In this document: positions 17,501-25,750 of the stretch, piece after piece | Layout of the letters: every line of letters starts with the position of its first letter | Numbering within the stretch: position 1 is the first letter of the stretch | DNA from: Mucilaginibacter aurantiaciroseus | Lineage (GTDB): Bacteria > Bacteroidota > Bacteroidia > Sphingobacteriales > Sphingobacteriaceae | Assembly (NCBI RefSeq): GCF_024055595.1 | Contig: NZ_JAMXOF010000004.1 | Span: forward strand, 124,001-188,000 | Reading direction: 5' to 3' | DNA length: 64,000 nucleotides | The notes under the pieces: model-generated | What the model saw: only the letters and a program-made list of their open reading frames with translations | Databases searched by the model: none | What the model was told of the DNA's origin: nothing | Position numbers and translations under genes: made by a program

Positions 17501-18469
17501 TTATCTTGCTTGCGGTGGCATTGCCGGTTGTTGTAACGGTTTTGGCGCGTTAGGGTTAGCTTTGATGATCTGCACTACTTCTATATTGAAAGTTAGCGGT
17601 GCAAACGCACCAATACGTGGCGGGTAGCCCTGCTCGCCGTAACCAATGGCTGATGGTACTACAAAAGTTGCTTTAGCACCTTTGTTTAGCAATAGCAAAC
17701 CTTCTTCCCATGCGCTAATTACGCGGCCTTCGCCAACAGGGATCTTAATAGGCTCGTATTTGCGGCGGGCATCGTAAATTTTAGGGTCGGTTTTGGCATC
17801 CTCTTTAACACTTGTGTCAAACAGTTTACCATTTAACAACCTGCCTGTGTAATTAACAATTGCAGTATCGCCTTTAACGATGTTAGCACCACTACCCGGG
17901 GTGTTAATTACGTATTGCAAGCCAGATGCTGTAACAGTAGCTTTAATTTTTTTATCGTCTACATACTTCTTGATCTTAGCCGGCTCTTGTTTTTTAATGA
18001 TTTCGCTTTGTGCTTTAAAGTAATCGGTAACATGTGCCTGGAAAACCGGCTCTGTTTGGTTACCTCTTGGAATCACCTTTTCAACTTTGATTTCGTAAAT
18101 AAGGTATTTACCTTTTATGCCCGCAGGCCTTGGAGCGCCTTTTTTAAACATCGAATCGATAGCTAACTTAACAGTCGCGCTATCACCTTCGCTTAGTAAC
18201 GCGAATGCAGCAGAAACATCACCTTTACGAGGTTCTTTTTCCATTATCTGCGGTAAAGGACGGCCTAATTCGTAGGTACTGCCTAATACAGAATCGCCAT
18301 CTGTTTTTAAGATAAGGTTAAGGCTGATAAAATCGCCTGGTTTAATGGTTGCGCCAGATTTATCTGTACGGATATTGTACAACATGCCACCTGCACCTTG
18401 TTTAAAACCACCTTTGCAACTTGCAAGCCCTAGTGCTGCAACTGCTATGATCATTAAGTTTTTTTTCAT
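17501..18469 (-). CDS. FKBP-type peptidyl-prolyl isomerase, lipoprotein, two-domain
   Basis: The signal MKKNLMIIAVAALGLASCKG ends in a lipobox with Cys19, so this is a lipoprotein. As in its neighbour, a weak N-terminal FKBP-like domain precedes a linker and a canonical C-terminal FKBP domain (TAIVNYTGRLLNGKLFDTS, GRVISAWEEGLLLLNKGAKA, VPSAIGYGEQGYPPRIGAFA). The C-terminus ends in a Pro/Gln-rich tail. It acts as a periplasmic proline isomerase or chaperone. It lies 15 bp from the upstream NrnA-like gene, so they may form a two-gene unit. The N-terminal domains lack the usual hydrophobic pocket residues and are probably not catalytic. Confidence 0.88.
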   Translation of the reverse strand: MKKNLMIIAVAALGLASCKGGFKQGAGGMLYNIRTDKSGATIKPGDFISLNLILKTDGDSVLGSTYELGRPLPQIMEKEPRKGDVSAAFALLSEGDSATVKLAIDSMFKKGAPRPAGIKGKYLIYEIKVEKVIPRGNQTEPVFQAHVTDYFKAQSEIIKKQEPAKIKKYVDDKKIKATVTASGLQYVINTPGSGANIVKGDTAIVNYTGRLLNGKLFDTSVKEDAKTDPKIYDARRKYEPIKIPVGEGRVISAWEEGLLLLNKGAKATFVVPSAIGYGEQGYPPRIGAFAPLTFNIEVVQIIKANPNAPKPLQQPAMPPQAR

Positions 18470-18484
18470 TTTGTTTGTTAGTTC

Positions 18485-19498
18485 TTATTGTAATAATAGT
18501 GTTTTATACTCGGGTAATATTGATTTAAATTTTGCTACGGTAGCCTCCATCGATTCGTCAGACTGGCCGCCTGCCGCATTGCGGTGGCCGCCCCCCTGGA
18601 AATACTTTTTACATATTTCGTTCGCCGGAAACTCATTTTTTGACCGTAAGGATAATTTAACCTTATCGTTGCGCTCTACTATAAAGGCCGCCAAATGTAC
18701 GGTGGCAATTGAAAGTGCATAGTTAACAATTCCTTCGGTATCGCCGGTGTTTACATCAAATTTGGCAATATCGGTTTTACTAATGGCCATTATAGCTGTA
18801 TTGTATTCGGGCAGTATCTCTAAACAGTTTGCAAGGCAATGGCCTAAAAAGCGCAAACGGTTTTCTGATGAACTACTGTATATTAATTCGTGGATGCGTG
18901 AGTTATTGGCGCCTGCATCAATTAAGTGGGCCGTAATACGGTGCACGGTTGATGTTGTATTTGGCAACCGGAATGATGCGGAATCTGTCATGATGCCTGT
19001 ATACAAACAGGTAGCCACATCTTTATTAATCAATTCGGCATGCTGCAGCTGATCTGCAATAAAGGTGTAAACCAATTGCGCGGCAGCACATGCGTTGATA
19101 TCCCAGTGGCGGTAATCGTCAAAATCTTCGGGTTCCAGGTGATGGTCTATCATCACTTTGTAGGCATTGCTTTCGCCAACCAGCGGGCCCATATCATTAA
19201 TACGGCTCAGTGCGTTAAAATCAAGGCAAAAGATGATCTCTGCATCGGCAATTAGTTTGGCAGAAAGGTCGGGGTTTTCGGTAAAAATGATTACCTCCCC
19301 GTTGCCCGGCATCCAGTTTAAAAATTCGGGATAATCTGTAGGGGCAATTACTTTAGCGTGGTGCCCTTGCTGTATAAGGTAGTTATACATCCCTAATGAC
19401 GAGCCCATAGCGTCACCATCGGGTTTATGATGGGTAGTAATTACAATTTTACGGGGCTGACTCAAAAGTTCAGTAAGCGAGGCTAAATCTAACATCAA
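18485..19498 (-). CDS. DHH family phosphoesterase (NrnA-like oligoribonuclease/pAp phosphatase)
   Basis: The 337-residue protein has the DHH-DHHA1 layout: HHKPDGDAMGSSLGMY near residue 22, LDFNA, MIDHHLEPEDF with the DHH motif, TGIMTDSASFR, and the C-terminal GGGHRNAAGGQ of DHHA1. NrnA-type enzymes degrade nanoRNAs and dephosphorylate 3'-phosphoadenosine 5'-phosphate in the cytoplasm; which activity dominates here is not visible. It lies upstream of the lipoprotein FKBP gene with a 15-bp gap and is divergent from ndk. Confidence 0.9.
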   Translation of the reverse strand: MMLDLASLTELLSQPRKIVITTHHKPDGDAMGSSLGMYNYLIQQGHHAKVIAPTDYPEFLNWMPGNGEVIIFTENPDLSAKLIADAEIIFCLDFNALSRINDMGPLVGESNAYKVMIDHHLEPEDFDDYRHWDINACAAAQLVYTFIADQLQHAELINKDVATCLYTGIMTDSASFRLPNTTSTVHRITAHLIDAGANNSRIHELIYSSSSENRLRFLGHCLANCLEILPEYNTAIMAISKTDIAKFDVNTGDTEGIVNYALSIATVHLAAFIVERNDKVKLSLRSKNEFPANEICKKYFQGGGHRNAAGGQSDESMEATVAKFKSILPEYKTLLLQ

Positions 19499-19585
19499 TT
19501 TTAAAAGATTTGCAAATCTAAGTAAATTTATTAAATACGTGTAGCATATTTATGGCAAAAGCTTTAAGTTTCAGTTATAAAACGC

Positions 19586-19593
19586 TACTTTTG
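19586..19593 (+). promoter_or_regulatory. -7 box TACTTTTG upstream of ndk
   Basis: TACTTTTG fits the TAnnTTTG consensus and lies 32 bp before the ndk ATG. A convincing -33 element is not visible. Confidence 0.5.
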
Positions 19594-19625
19594 CGCCTCT
19601 TTAATAATAAAAAGAATATCATACA

Positions 19626-20045
19626 ATGGCAAATAACAGAACTTTTACAATGATAAAGCCCGATGCAGTTGCAAACGGCCACATTGGCGCTATTTTAGAC
19701 CAGATAACCAAAGCTGGTTTTAAAATTGTAGCATTAAAATACACATCCCTTAGCGCAGAAAAAGCAGGCGAATTTTACGCGGTACATGCTGAGCGTGGTT
19801 TCTTTGCAGATCTTGTTGGCTTTATGTCATCAGGGCCTATCGTAGCAGTTATATTAGAAAAAGATAACGCAATCGAAGATTTCCGTAAACTGATCGGCGC
19901 CACAGACCCATCTAAGGCTGATAAAGGTACCATCCGTAACCTATTTGCAAAATCTATTGATGCAAACGCGGTACACGGTTCAGATTCTGACGATAATGCA
20001 GCGATAGAAGGCAACTTCTTCTTCTCGGCGTTCGAACGTTTCTAA
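19626..20045 (+). CDS. ndk: nucleoside diphosphate kinase
   Basis: The 139-residue protein starts [21 protein letters not shown], has the family segment [20 protein letters not shown] and carries the phosphohistidine in [12 protein letters not shown]. It transfers gamma-phosphates between nucleoside tri- and diphosphates in the cytoplasm. All key residues are present and length is typical. It is a single-gene unit bounded by a -7 box and a strong terminator. Confidence 0.96.
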   Translation: MANNRTFTMIKPDAVANGHIGAILDQITKAGFKIVALKYTSLSAEKAGEFYAVHAERGFFADLVGFMSSGPIVAVILEKDNAIEDFRKLIGATDPSKADKGTIRNLFAKSIDANAVHGSDSDDNAAIEGNFFFSAFERF

Positions 20046-20063
20046 GTTACTGACAGTCAATGA

Positions 20064-20104
20064 AAAAGCGCTTTGTAAATATTTTTTTTACAAAGCGCTT
20101 TTTT
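20064..20104 (+). terminator. Rho-independent terminator after ndk
   Basis: A 16-bp stem containing AAGCGCTTTGTAAA and its complement with a T-rich loop and trailing T run starts 19 bp after the ndk stop. Confidence 0.9.
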
Positions 20105-20189
20105 ATTGGTGTTTTTCTTGCTAAATAACTATTTGTATGTATATTTACACATCCGGGTTACCAAACGCCTGAATATAAACGTAAATATC

Positions 20190-20390
20190 ATGAAGTCACT
20201 AATTAAATATCTTATCTATTCTGTAGTTATTATAGGTATTATTGTTACTTCTATTAGTATTTTCAGGGACCATCCCGAGGCTCAGTTCGCGTTTATATTT
20301 CCGGGCATCTTCATGCTTGCGTTTTCGCAAATCATGGATGATAGTTTCCGTAATGTAAGCCACCGCTTACGTATAACCCGCGGCAAATAG
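20190..20390 (+). CDS. small membrane protein of unknown function
   Basis: The ATG at 20190 begins a 66-residue protein, MKSLIKYLIYSVVIIGIIVT, with one long hydrophobic helix and a second less hydrophobic one (FAFIFPGIFMLAFSQIM), then a basic tail (SHRLRITRGK). The frame stays open back to 20106 but that stretch begins right behind the ndk terminator and would precede the signal-anchor, so the later start is preferred. No function is recognised. It is convergent with the DUF721 gene, 10 bp away. Confidence 0.6.
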   Translation: MKSLIKYLIYSVVIIGIIVTSISIFRDHPEAQFAFIFPGIFMLAFSQIMDDSFRNVSHRLRITRGK

Positions 20391-20400
20391 TTAGCTAATT

Positions 20401-20691
20401 TTATAGAAATACGATATCGGCAACCAGTTCGGTTTTAACAAAATCATTTATTTTTTGAATTATTTGTTCGCGCATCATTACAAGTTCGTGTTTAATAACT
20501 GATGATTCTATCCGCAGAAACAATTTCTTATCTTTTATAAATAACTCCTTGGTACGGTTAGCTACCGATTTACCTACAATGTCAGGCCATAGGGTTACAA
20601 TGGCCGTTTCGTCAAACTTTCGTTTTATTTTATAAACGTTAAGCATCTGCTCAATGGCTTCCTTAAGCGATTTATCGTTTGCTTTACGCAT
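20401..20691 (-). CDS. DUF721/DciA-like protein
   Basis: The 96-residue protein (KSLKEAIEQMLNVYKIKRKF, WPDIVGKSVANRTKELFIKD, LFLRIESSVIKHELVMMREQ) matches DUF721, the family that includes DciA, a loader of the replicative helicase. In Bacteroidota it typically follows recF, as here: its ATG overlaps the last codons of recF by 8 bp, so they are translationally coupled. The functional link to replication is known for DciA; for this short form it is inference. Confidence 0.85.
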   Translation of the reverse strand: MRKANDKSLKEAIEQMLNVYKIKRKFDETAIVTLWPDIVGKSVANRTKELFIKDKKLFLRIESSVIKHELVMMREQIIQKINDFVKTELVADIVFL

Positions 20692-21784
20692 TTACGTTCC
20701 CTTCCGTTACTTTAAATAATTTCACCTCCACATTTATTTTCTCAAAGATCCCCTCTACCCTTGCGCTGCTTGTATCGGTGATTAATACCTGCCCAAAATC
20801 GTTGTTAGATACCATCTGCATCAATTTGGTAACACGGTTATCATCCAGCTTGTCAAAAATATCATCCAACAAAAGCAAAGGCTTAAACCCGTTTTTTTGG
20901 GTGAGGAAAGTGTACTGCGCCAGCTTCAACGCTATCAGGAAAGATTTTTGCTGCCCCTGCGACCCAAACTTTTTCATTGGCATACCATGGATGTTAAATT
21001 GCAGGTCGTCCTTATGGATGCCCATAGTAGTACGCTCCAATATCCGGTCGCGTTCCATGCTCTTCTTCAACAGGGCGGCAAAATCATCATTCAGCAATTG
21101 CGACTCATAATTTAACTGCACCTGTTCGGCATCCTCGCTAATGAACTGGTAGTGCCGGTTAAAGATGTCGGTAAATGCTTCCATAAACGCCCTGCGCTTT
21201 TCAAAGATGCGCTTGCCGGATACGATCAGCTGCTCATCAAAAACCGAAAGCAGTTCCGGGTCGTAACGGCCGGTATCGGCAATTTGCTTTAACAGCGCGT
21301 TGCGGTTGGCTAATACCTTATTATAAGCTATCAGTTCGTCCAGGTAGTGATGGTTGGTTTGCGAAATAACGTTATCAATAAATTTACGGCGCTCCTCGCT
21401 ACCCTCTATAATAATACTGATATCATACGGGGAGATCATCACCAGCGGCAACAGCCCGATATGGTCGGCCAAACGCTGGTAGTCCTTTTTATTACGCTTG
21501 AATTGCTTTTTTTGGTTTCGCTTAACGCCGCAGGCCACCACCTCTTTGTTCCCGTTTTTTTGGAACACACCGTTGATCATGAAAAAATCGGCACCCTGCT
21601 TTATTTGCTGGGTATCTATCGGGTTAAAATAGCTCTTGCAAAGCGACAGATAATGAACCGCATCCAGCAGGTTGGTTTTACCCGCGCCATTATTACCCAC
21701 AAAAGCATTCACCCCCTCGGAAAGCGAAATTTCGGCCTCGGTGTAGTTTTTAAAATTGATGAATGAGAGTTGCTGCAAATACAT
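20684..21784 (-). CDS. recF: DNA replication and repair protein RecF
   Basis: The 366-residue SMC-like ATPase opens LQQLSFINFKNYTEAEISLS and has Walker A GNNGAGKTNLLDA, the signature FGSQGQQKSFLIALKLAQY and Walker B LLLLDDIFDKLDDNR. It binds gapped DNA and helps load RecA. All ATPase motifs are intact. It is the first gene of a two-gene unit with DUF721. A -7 box lies only about 10 bp before the ATG, giving a very short or absent leader. Confidence 0.95.
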   Translation of the reverse strand: MYLQQLSFINFKNYTEAEISLSEGVNAFVGNNGAGKTNLLDAVHYLSLCKSYFNPIDTQQIKQGADFFMINGVFQKNGNKEVVACGVKRNQKKQFKRNKKDYQRLADHIGLLPLVMISPYDISIIIEGSEERRKFIDNVISQTNHHYLDELIAYNKVLANRNALLKQIADTGRYDPELLSVFDEQLIVSGKRIFEKRRAFMEAFTDIFNRHYQFISEDAEQVQLNYESQLLNDDFAALLKKSMERDRILERTTMGIHKDDLQFNIHGMPMKKFGSQGQQKSFLIALKLAQYTFLTQKNGFKPLLLLDDIFDKLDDNRVTKLMQMVSNNDFGQVLITDTSSARVEGIFEKINVEVKLFKVTEGNVNA

Positions 21785-21794
21785 AAGCGGGGAG

Positions 21795-21802
21795 CAAATT
21801 TA
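21795..21802 (-). promoter_or_regulatory. -7 box TAAATTTG for recF
   Basis: On the minus strand TAAATTTG (plus-strand CAAATTTA) fits the consensus and sits 10 bp before the recF ATG. A -33 motif is not evident. Confidence 0.45.
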
Positions 21803-21847
21803 GTGTTTTTTGGTTGGTTTATTAGTTCAAGGGTGCATTAGTTTAGA

Positions 21848-21998
21848 GACGCGATACTTCGTATCTATTAATGCAAGGATATTAATTATCAATACACGGG
21901 ACATTAGTTTGTTGTGAGCATTTGTGTGATCGGTATATTCTGATACCCGAAGTATCGCGTTTCTACGGGCAGCAACAATGTATAGACGCGATATTTCG
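21848..21998. repeat. cluster of three family B repeat units
   Basis: The gap of 364 bp between recF and the TPR gene carries GACGCGATACTTCG at 21848-21861, its inverted copy CGAAGTATCGCGT at 21948-21960 and a variant GACGCGATATTTCG at 21985-21998. The first two form an inverted pair that could fold together with the adjacent GTATC/GATAC bases. Related units occur at 35844 and 62498. No gene is visible here. Confidence 0.7.
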
Positions 21999-22095
21999 TA
22001 TTTCTTTGCAGAAAGGCAATTTACAACCTATTTAACACTCCATTAACCGCTAATAACAAACCCTTTACCTATATCACAACTATCCAAAATTTAAA

Positions 22096-22126
22096 TTTGC
22101 TAAAAAGATTGAAAACCGTATTTTTG
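22096..22126 (+). promoter_or_regulatory. promoter of the TPR gene
   Basis: TTTG at 22096-22099 and TATTTTTG at 22119-22126, separated by 19 bp, match the Bacteroidota -33/-7 pattern. The ATG follows 22 bp later. Confidence 0.7.
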
Positions 22127-22148
22127 CAATCTTAATTTTTAAATACAG

Positions 22149-22823
22149 ATGTCAGTACCCGAGGTGAATACAAAAACTACAGCAGATAAAACAAGTGTTG
22201 TAAAGAGCGGTAGTTTTGTTCAGGAGAACCAAAAAAGCTTACTATTTATTGCAGCATCTATTGTTGTAATGATTTTTATTTACATAGCATACCTTAAACT
22301 TTACCTTGCACCAAGGGAAGTTACCGCTGCAAACCAAATGCACGTAGCGCAAGATTTTTGGGCTAAAAAAGATTGGGATAAAGCTATTAATGGCGATGCC
22401 GGTTACCCTGGTTTCAAAAAAATTATAACAGATTACAGCAACACTAAAGTTGCTAACCTTGCATACTTTTACTTAGGCACTGCTTACTTAAACAAAGGCG
22501 AATACCGCCAGGCAATTGATAATCTTACCAACTACCGTGGCGATGACAATATGGTTGCTGCCGAGGCTTTAGGAAACACGGGTGATGCTTATGTTGAATT
22601 GAAAGATTTAGAAAAAGCTGAAACTTACTTCAAAAAAGCTGCTGATAAAGCAAGCAATAAATTTCTTACCCCGTTTTACCTGAAAAAGCTGGGCCTGGTT
22701 TACGAAGCTAAAAAAGACAACAAAGCTGCTGCCGATGCTTACAAAAAGATTAAAACTGATTACTTTGACAGCGCCGAAGCACAAAACATTGACGAGTATA
22801 TTGCACGTGTTGACACGAAGTAA
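22149..22823 (+). CDS. membrane-anchored TPR protein (YfgM-like)
   Basis: The 224-residue protein has a cytoplasmic N-terminus, one transmembrane helix (SLLFIAASIVVMIFIYIAYL) and then about four tetratricopeptide-like repeats (VANLAYFYLGTAYLNKGEYR, AEALGNTGDAYVELKDLEKA, PFYLKKLGLVYEAKKDNKAA). The layout resembles YfgM-type proteins that hold periplasmic chaperones or the translocon; this specific role is inference. It ends before a terminator, so it is monocistronic with its own promoter. Confidence 0.8.
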   Translation: MSVPEVNTKTTADKTSVVKSGSFVQENQKSLLFIAASIVVMIFIYIAYLKLYLAPREVTAANQMHVAQDFWAKKDWDKAINGDAGYPGFKKIITDYSNTKVANLAYFYLGTAYLNKGEYRQAIDNLTNYRGDDNMVAAEALGNTGDAYVELKDLEKAETYFKKAADKASNKFLTPFYLKKLGLVYEAKKDNKAAADAYKKIKTDYFDSAEAQNIDEYIARVDTK

Positions 22824-22845
22824 TTAACCCGATACTACAAAACAC

Positions 22846-22876
22846 AATAATGCCTGCCTCAAAAGCAGGCATTATT
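22846..22876 (+). terminator. terminator after the TPR gene
   Basis: A perfect 12-bp stem AATAATGCCTGC with a 7-base loop. Its presence also excludes the ATG at 22850 as the ribH start. Confidence 0.8.
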
Positions 22877-22909
22877 TATTTAAACCAATTTCTATCTTTA
22901 CCGATACGT

Positions 22910-23407
22910 ATGGCTACTCAATTAAAAAACCTGTCAGATTTTTCAACCTCGAGCGAGATCCCATCAGCCGAAGGCTATAGCTTTGGCATTGTAGTTGCCG
23001 AGTGGAATGCCGAAATAACCAACGCATTGTACCAAGGTGCTTATGATAGCCTGATAAAATACGGCGCCAAGCCAGAGAATATCCATTCGTACCCCGTACC
23101 GGGAAGCTTTGAATTAACCAGCGGTGCCGAGCTTTTATTAAAAAACAAAAAGCTGGACGCGGTAATAACCTTGGGGTGTGTAATACAGGGCGAAACCCGC
23201 CACTTTGATTTTATTTGTGCCGCGGTTGCAAATGGCGTAACTAATGTTGCCATAAAATATTCAAAACCTGTTATATTTGGTGTGTTAACTACTGATAATC
23301 AGCAACAGGCAATTGACCGCAGTGGCGGCAAACATGGCAACAAAGGCGACGAAGCCGCTGTTACTGCCATTAAGATGGCCAAACTGAACGAAACCTTAAT
23401 TGGATAA
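22910..23407 (+). CDS. ribH: 6,7-dimethyl-8-ribityllumazine synthase
   Basis: The 165-residue protein contains GIVVAEWNAEITNALYQGAY, PVPGSFELTSGAELLLKNK, AVITLGCVIQGETRHFDFIC (with the catalytic His) and PVIFGVLTTDNQQQAIDRSG, all diagnostic of lumazine synthase. It condenses 5-amino-6-ribitylaminouracil with a butanone phosphate in riboflavin synthesis. The frame is open back to 22850, but that upstream part lies inside the preceding terminator, so ATG 22910 is chosen. Other rib genes are not in the window. Confidence 0.95.
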   Translation: MATQLKNLSDFSTSSEIPSAEGYSFGIVVAEWNAEITNALYQGAYDSLIKYGAKPENIHSYPVPGSFELTSGAELLLKNKKLDAVITLGCVIQGETRHFDFICAAVANGVTNVAIKYSKPVIFGVLTTDNQQQAIDRSGGKHGNKGDEAAVTAIKMAKLNETLIG

Positions 23408-23437
23408 AACCGTATAAACAACAAGTTAAACAAGCAC

Positions 23438-23545
23438 ATGAAAAAGATTTTATACATAGCACTTTTCGCACTGGCTTTAGGCAGCATGGCTTCATGCTCT
23501 AACAAATTATGCCCTGCATACGGTTCGTACCCTAACCACCGCTAA
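23438..23545 (+). CDS. 35-residue lipoprotein
   Basis: This frame is too short for most gene finders. MKKILYIALFALALGSMASC is a full lipoprotein signal with the lipobox ending at Cys20. The mature part is only 16 residues, CSNKLCPAYGSYPNHR, with one further Cys. Similar mini-lipoproteins ending in CPAYGxYPxxx occur widely in Bacteroidota as far as I recall, but no function is known to me. It starts 30 bp after ribH on the same strand and may be cotranscribed with it. Confidence 0.65.
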   Translation: MKKILYIALFALALGSMASCSNKLCPAYGSYPNHR

Positions 23546-23631
23546 CACAGCCATTTATCATTTTATCCCCTTTAGCCTAAAACTAAAAAGCAGTTTTACA
23601 TTATTTTTACGATTGAACAGGCACTATATAT

Positions 23632-23639
23632 TACCTTTG
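23632..23639 (+). promoter_or_regulatory. -7 box TACCTTTG directly before the bacilliredoxin gene
   Basis: TACCTTTG matches the consensus and ends only 4 bases before the ATG at 23644, so transcription would begin at or near the start codon (leaderless). A TTG at 23613-23615 is a possible -33 at slightly short spacing. Confidence 0.5.
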
Positions 23640-23643
23640 TTTT

Positions 23644-23973
23644 ATGGAATGGATATCGTTGGACACGGCAGATCAGATAGATAATATTAAACAGCAAGCG
23701 GGCTACAGCTTAATTTTTAAACACAGCACCCGTTGCTCTATCAGTATGATGGCTAAAAGGCGTTTTGAGATGGACTGGGAAAACCTGCCATCAGATATGC
23801 CACTTTACTTTTTAGACCTGATCAAACACCGCGACCTATCTGCCAAAGTAGCAGAAGACTTTTCGGTTCACCACGAGTCGCCGCAGATGCTATTGATAAA
23901 AGATGGCGAATGTGTGCTCGATCAATCGCACGGCTCTATCTCGGTTGATGAGGCCATGAGTGTGGTTTCTTAA
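23644..23973 (+). CDS. ytxJ: monothiol bacilliredoxin, YtxJ/BrxC family
   Basis: The 109-residue thioredoxin-fold protein begins MEWISLDTADQIDNI and has the single redox Cys31 in KHSTRCSIS, followed by YFLDLIKHRDLSAKVAEDF, the conserved HESPQMLLIKDG (cis-Pro) and the LDQSHGSIS end. The family removes or senses bacillithiol on protein thiols. It fits with bshA, the first committed bacillithiol synthesis gene, elsewhere in this window. It is a single gene with a very short leader. Confidence 0.88.
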   Translation: MEWISLDTADQIDNIKQQAGYSLIFKHSTRCSISMMAKRRFEMDWENLPSDMPLYFLDLIKHRDLSAKVAEDFSVHHESPQMLLIKDGECVLDQSHGSISVDEAMSVVS

Positions 23974-24080
23974 GAGAGTCAAGATTTTTAGAGTCAGGAA
24001 TCAAGACTGAAAATATATACGATCCGCAGGAGTTATCCTGCGGATTTTTTATGGCCTCCACCCTACTTTCAAAACCGCGC

Positions 24081-24176
24081 GACACTGCGATGAGCGATAG
24101 CGAGGTGGCAATCTTCGATAGACTTGTCTGCGGCTTTGTAAGTAGGGGATTGCCACGCTATCGCCCACAATGACGG
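24081..24176. repeat. palindromic interspersed repeat, family A copy 2
   Basis: The arms GCGATAGCGAGGTGGCAATC (24094-24113) and GATTGCCACGCTATCGC (24148-24164) pair, within outer CACTGCGATG/CACAATGACG flanks. The core is nearly the same as copy 1 at 14481-14573, inverted. It lies in the roughly 290-bp gap before lipA, which otherwise holds no gene. Confidence 0.75.
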
Positions 24177-24292
24177 GATCTAATAAAGCAATGACGGTTG
24201 GGGTAGATGCACAATCCCCCTTATTATCGTTTCTGCGTAATATTCCTTTCCATACGGGATGCACCTAATTGCTTTTTACCTATTTTTGTAAC

Positions 24293-25171
24293 ATGATAGA
24301 TTTGCCAGTAGTACCCGCCAACCAACCTCAGCGCAAGCCCGATTGGTTAAGGGTTAGGCTTCCGGTAGGGAAGGAATACGCCCACGTACGTGGTTTGGTT
24401 GACGAACATAAGCTGCACACCATCTGCGAAAGCGGCAATTGCCCTAATATGGGCGAGTGCTGGGGGGCCGGTACAGCTACGTTTATGATACTGGGTAATA
24501 TTTGTACCCGCTCGTGCTCTTTCTGCGCGGTAGCAACCGGCAGGCCCCTTGCTGTGGATACTGACGAGCCGAACCGGGTAGCCAATTCGGTAAAACTGAT
24601 GCAGGTTAAACATTGCGTGATTACTTCGGTAGACCGCGATGATATTAAAGACGGTGGTTCTATCATCTGGGCCGAAACCATCAACTCAATCCGTCGCGAA
24701 AGCCCGGATACCACTCTTGAAACTTTACTGCCCGATTTCCGTGGCATTTGGGATAATCTTGATCGTGTTTTAGAAACCCGCCCCGAAGTTGTATCCCATA
24801 ATTTAGAAACCGTACGCCGCTTAACCCGCGAAGTACGTATCCAGGCAAAATATGACCGTAGCCTTGAGGCACTAAAACGCACATCGGCTACCGGCCTGCG
24901 CACCAAATCTGGCATTATGCTTGGCCTGGGCGAAAAAGAAGCGGATGTACTGGAAGCAATGGACGATTTGCTGGAAGCTGGCGTACACATCCTTACTTTA
25001 GGCCAGTACCTGCAGCCAACCCGTAACCATCACCCGGTAATTGATTGGATCCACCCGGACCAATTTGCCATTTACAAGGAATGGGGATTGAAAAAAGGTT
25101 TCAGGTATGTAGAAAGCGGCCCGCTGGTGCGCTCATCTTACCATGCCGAAAAACATTTGTTTGAAATGTAA
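24293..25171 (+). CDS. lipA: lipoyl synthase
   Basis: The 292-residue radical SAM enzyme shows the auxiliary cluster cysteines Cys45, Cys50 and Cys56 ([12 protein letters not shown]) and the radical SAM cluster Cys71, Cys75 and Cys78 (CTRSCSFC), then [14 protein letters not shown] and the [11 protein letters not shown] and [12 protein letters not shown] segments. It inserts sulfur at C6 and C8 of octanoyl groups on lipoyl domains. ATG 24293 is chosen over 24269 because it gives the usual N-terminus and a TATTTTTG box occupies 24281-24288. Its stop is followed in the same frame, without further stops, by the sigma factor gene. Confidence 0.95.
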   Translation: MIDLPVVPANQPQRKPDWLRVRLPVGKEYAHVRGLVDEHKLHTICESGNCPNMGECWGAGTATFMILGNICTRSCSFCAVATGRPLAVDTDEPNRVANSVKLMQVKHCVITSVDRDDIKDGGSIIWAETINSIRRESPDTTLETLLPDFRGIWDNLDRVLETRPEVVSHNLETVRRLTREVRIQAKYDRSLEALKRTSATGLRTKSGIMLGLGEKEADVLEAMDDLLEAGVHILTLGQYLQPTRNHHPVIDWIHPDQFAIYKEWGLKKGFRYVESGPLVRSSYHAEKHLFEM

Positions 25172-25195
25172 GTTTTCCTTTATATCTTCATCGAG

Positions 25196-25750
25196 TTGAG
25201 CTCCAAACGTAAAATATCATTATCCGAAGAGGAATTAGTCCTTGCATTGCGCAACCGTGAAAAAATCGCGGTTGAGGCATTGTACGATATGTATTCCGCA
25301 TCATTATTTGGTGTTATCTCACGCATCATCACAGATGAGGCCATCGCCGAAGATGTTTTACAAGAAACTTTCGTAAAAATCTGGCACTCGTTTTCGGGCT
25401 ACAGCGCCGAAAAAGGGCGTTTATTTACCTGGATGGTAAACATCGCACGCAATTTAGCTATAGACAAGGTTAGATCGAAGGATTTTAAAAACCAGAGCAA
25501 AAACCATGAGCTTGAAAATAACGTAACTTTTATTGACGAACAAAGAAATACAGTTTATAAGCCTGAGTTGTTGGGCATCAGGGAATTAGTATCTACCCTA
25601 AAACCCGAGCAAAAGTCGATCCTCGACCTTGTGTATTTTAAAGGTTACACCCACGTGGAAGCCGCCGAAGAACTTGGCGTACCGCTGGGCACCATTAAAA
25701 CAAGATTAAGGATGGGCATACTGCAACTCAGAAAACATTTTAATGAATAG
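25196..25750 (+). CDS. ECF sigma-70 family factor (SigK-like), TTG start
   Basis: The 184-residue protein has region 2 (EALYDMYSASLFGVISRIIT, AEDVLQETFVKIWHSF, GRLFTWMVNIARNLAIDKVR) and region 4 (YFKGYTHVEAAEELGVPLGT with IKTRLRMGILQLRKHF). It directs RNA polymerase to a stress or envelope regulon. Between the lipA stop and TTG 25196 no ATG or GTG exists in frame, and the first ATG is about 29 codons inside region 2, so TTG is the likely start. It is 24 bp after lipA and overlaps the anti-sigma gene by one base. Confidence 0.88.
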   Translation: MSSKRKISLSEEELVLALRNREKIAVEALYDMYSASLFGVISRIITDEAIAEDVLQETFVKIWHSFSGYSAEKGRLFTWMVNIARNLAIDKVRSKDFKNQSKNHELENNVTFIDEQRNTVYKPELLGIRELVSTLKPEQKSILDLVYFKGYTHVEAAEELGVPLGTIKTRLRMGILQLRKHFNE

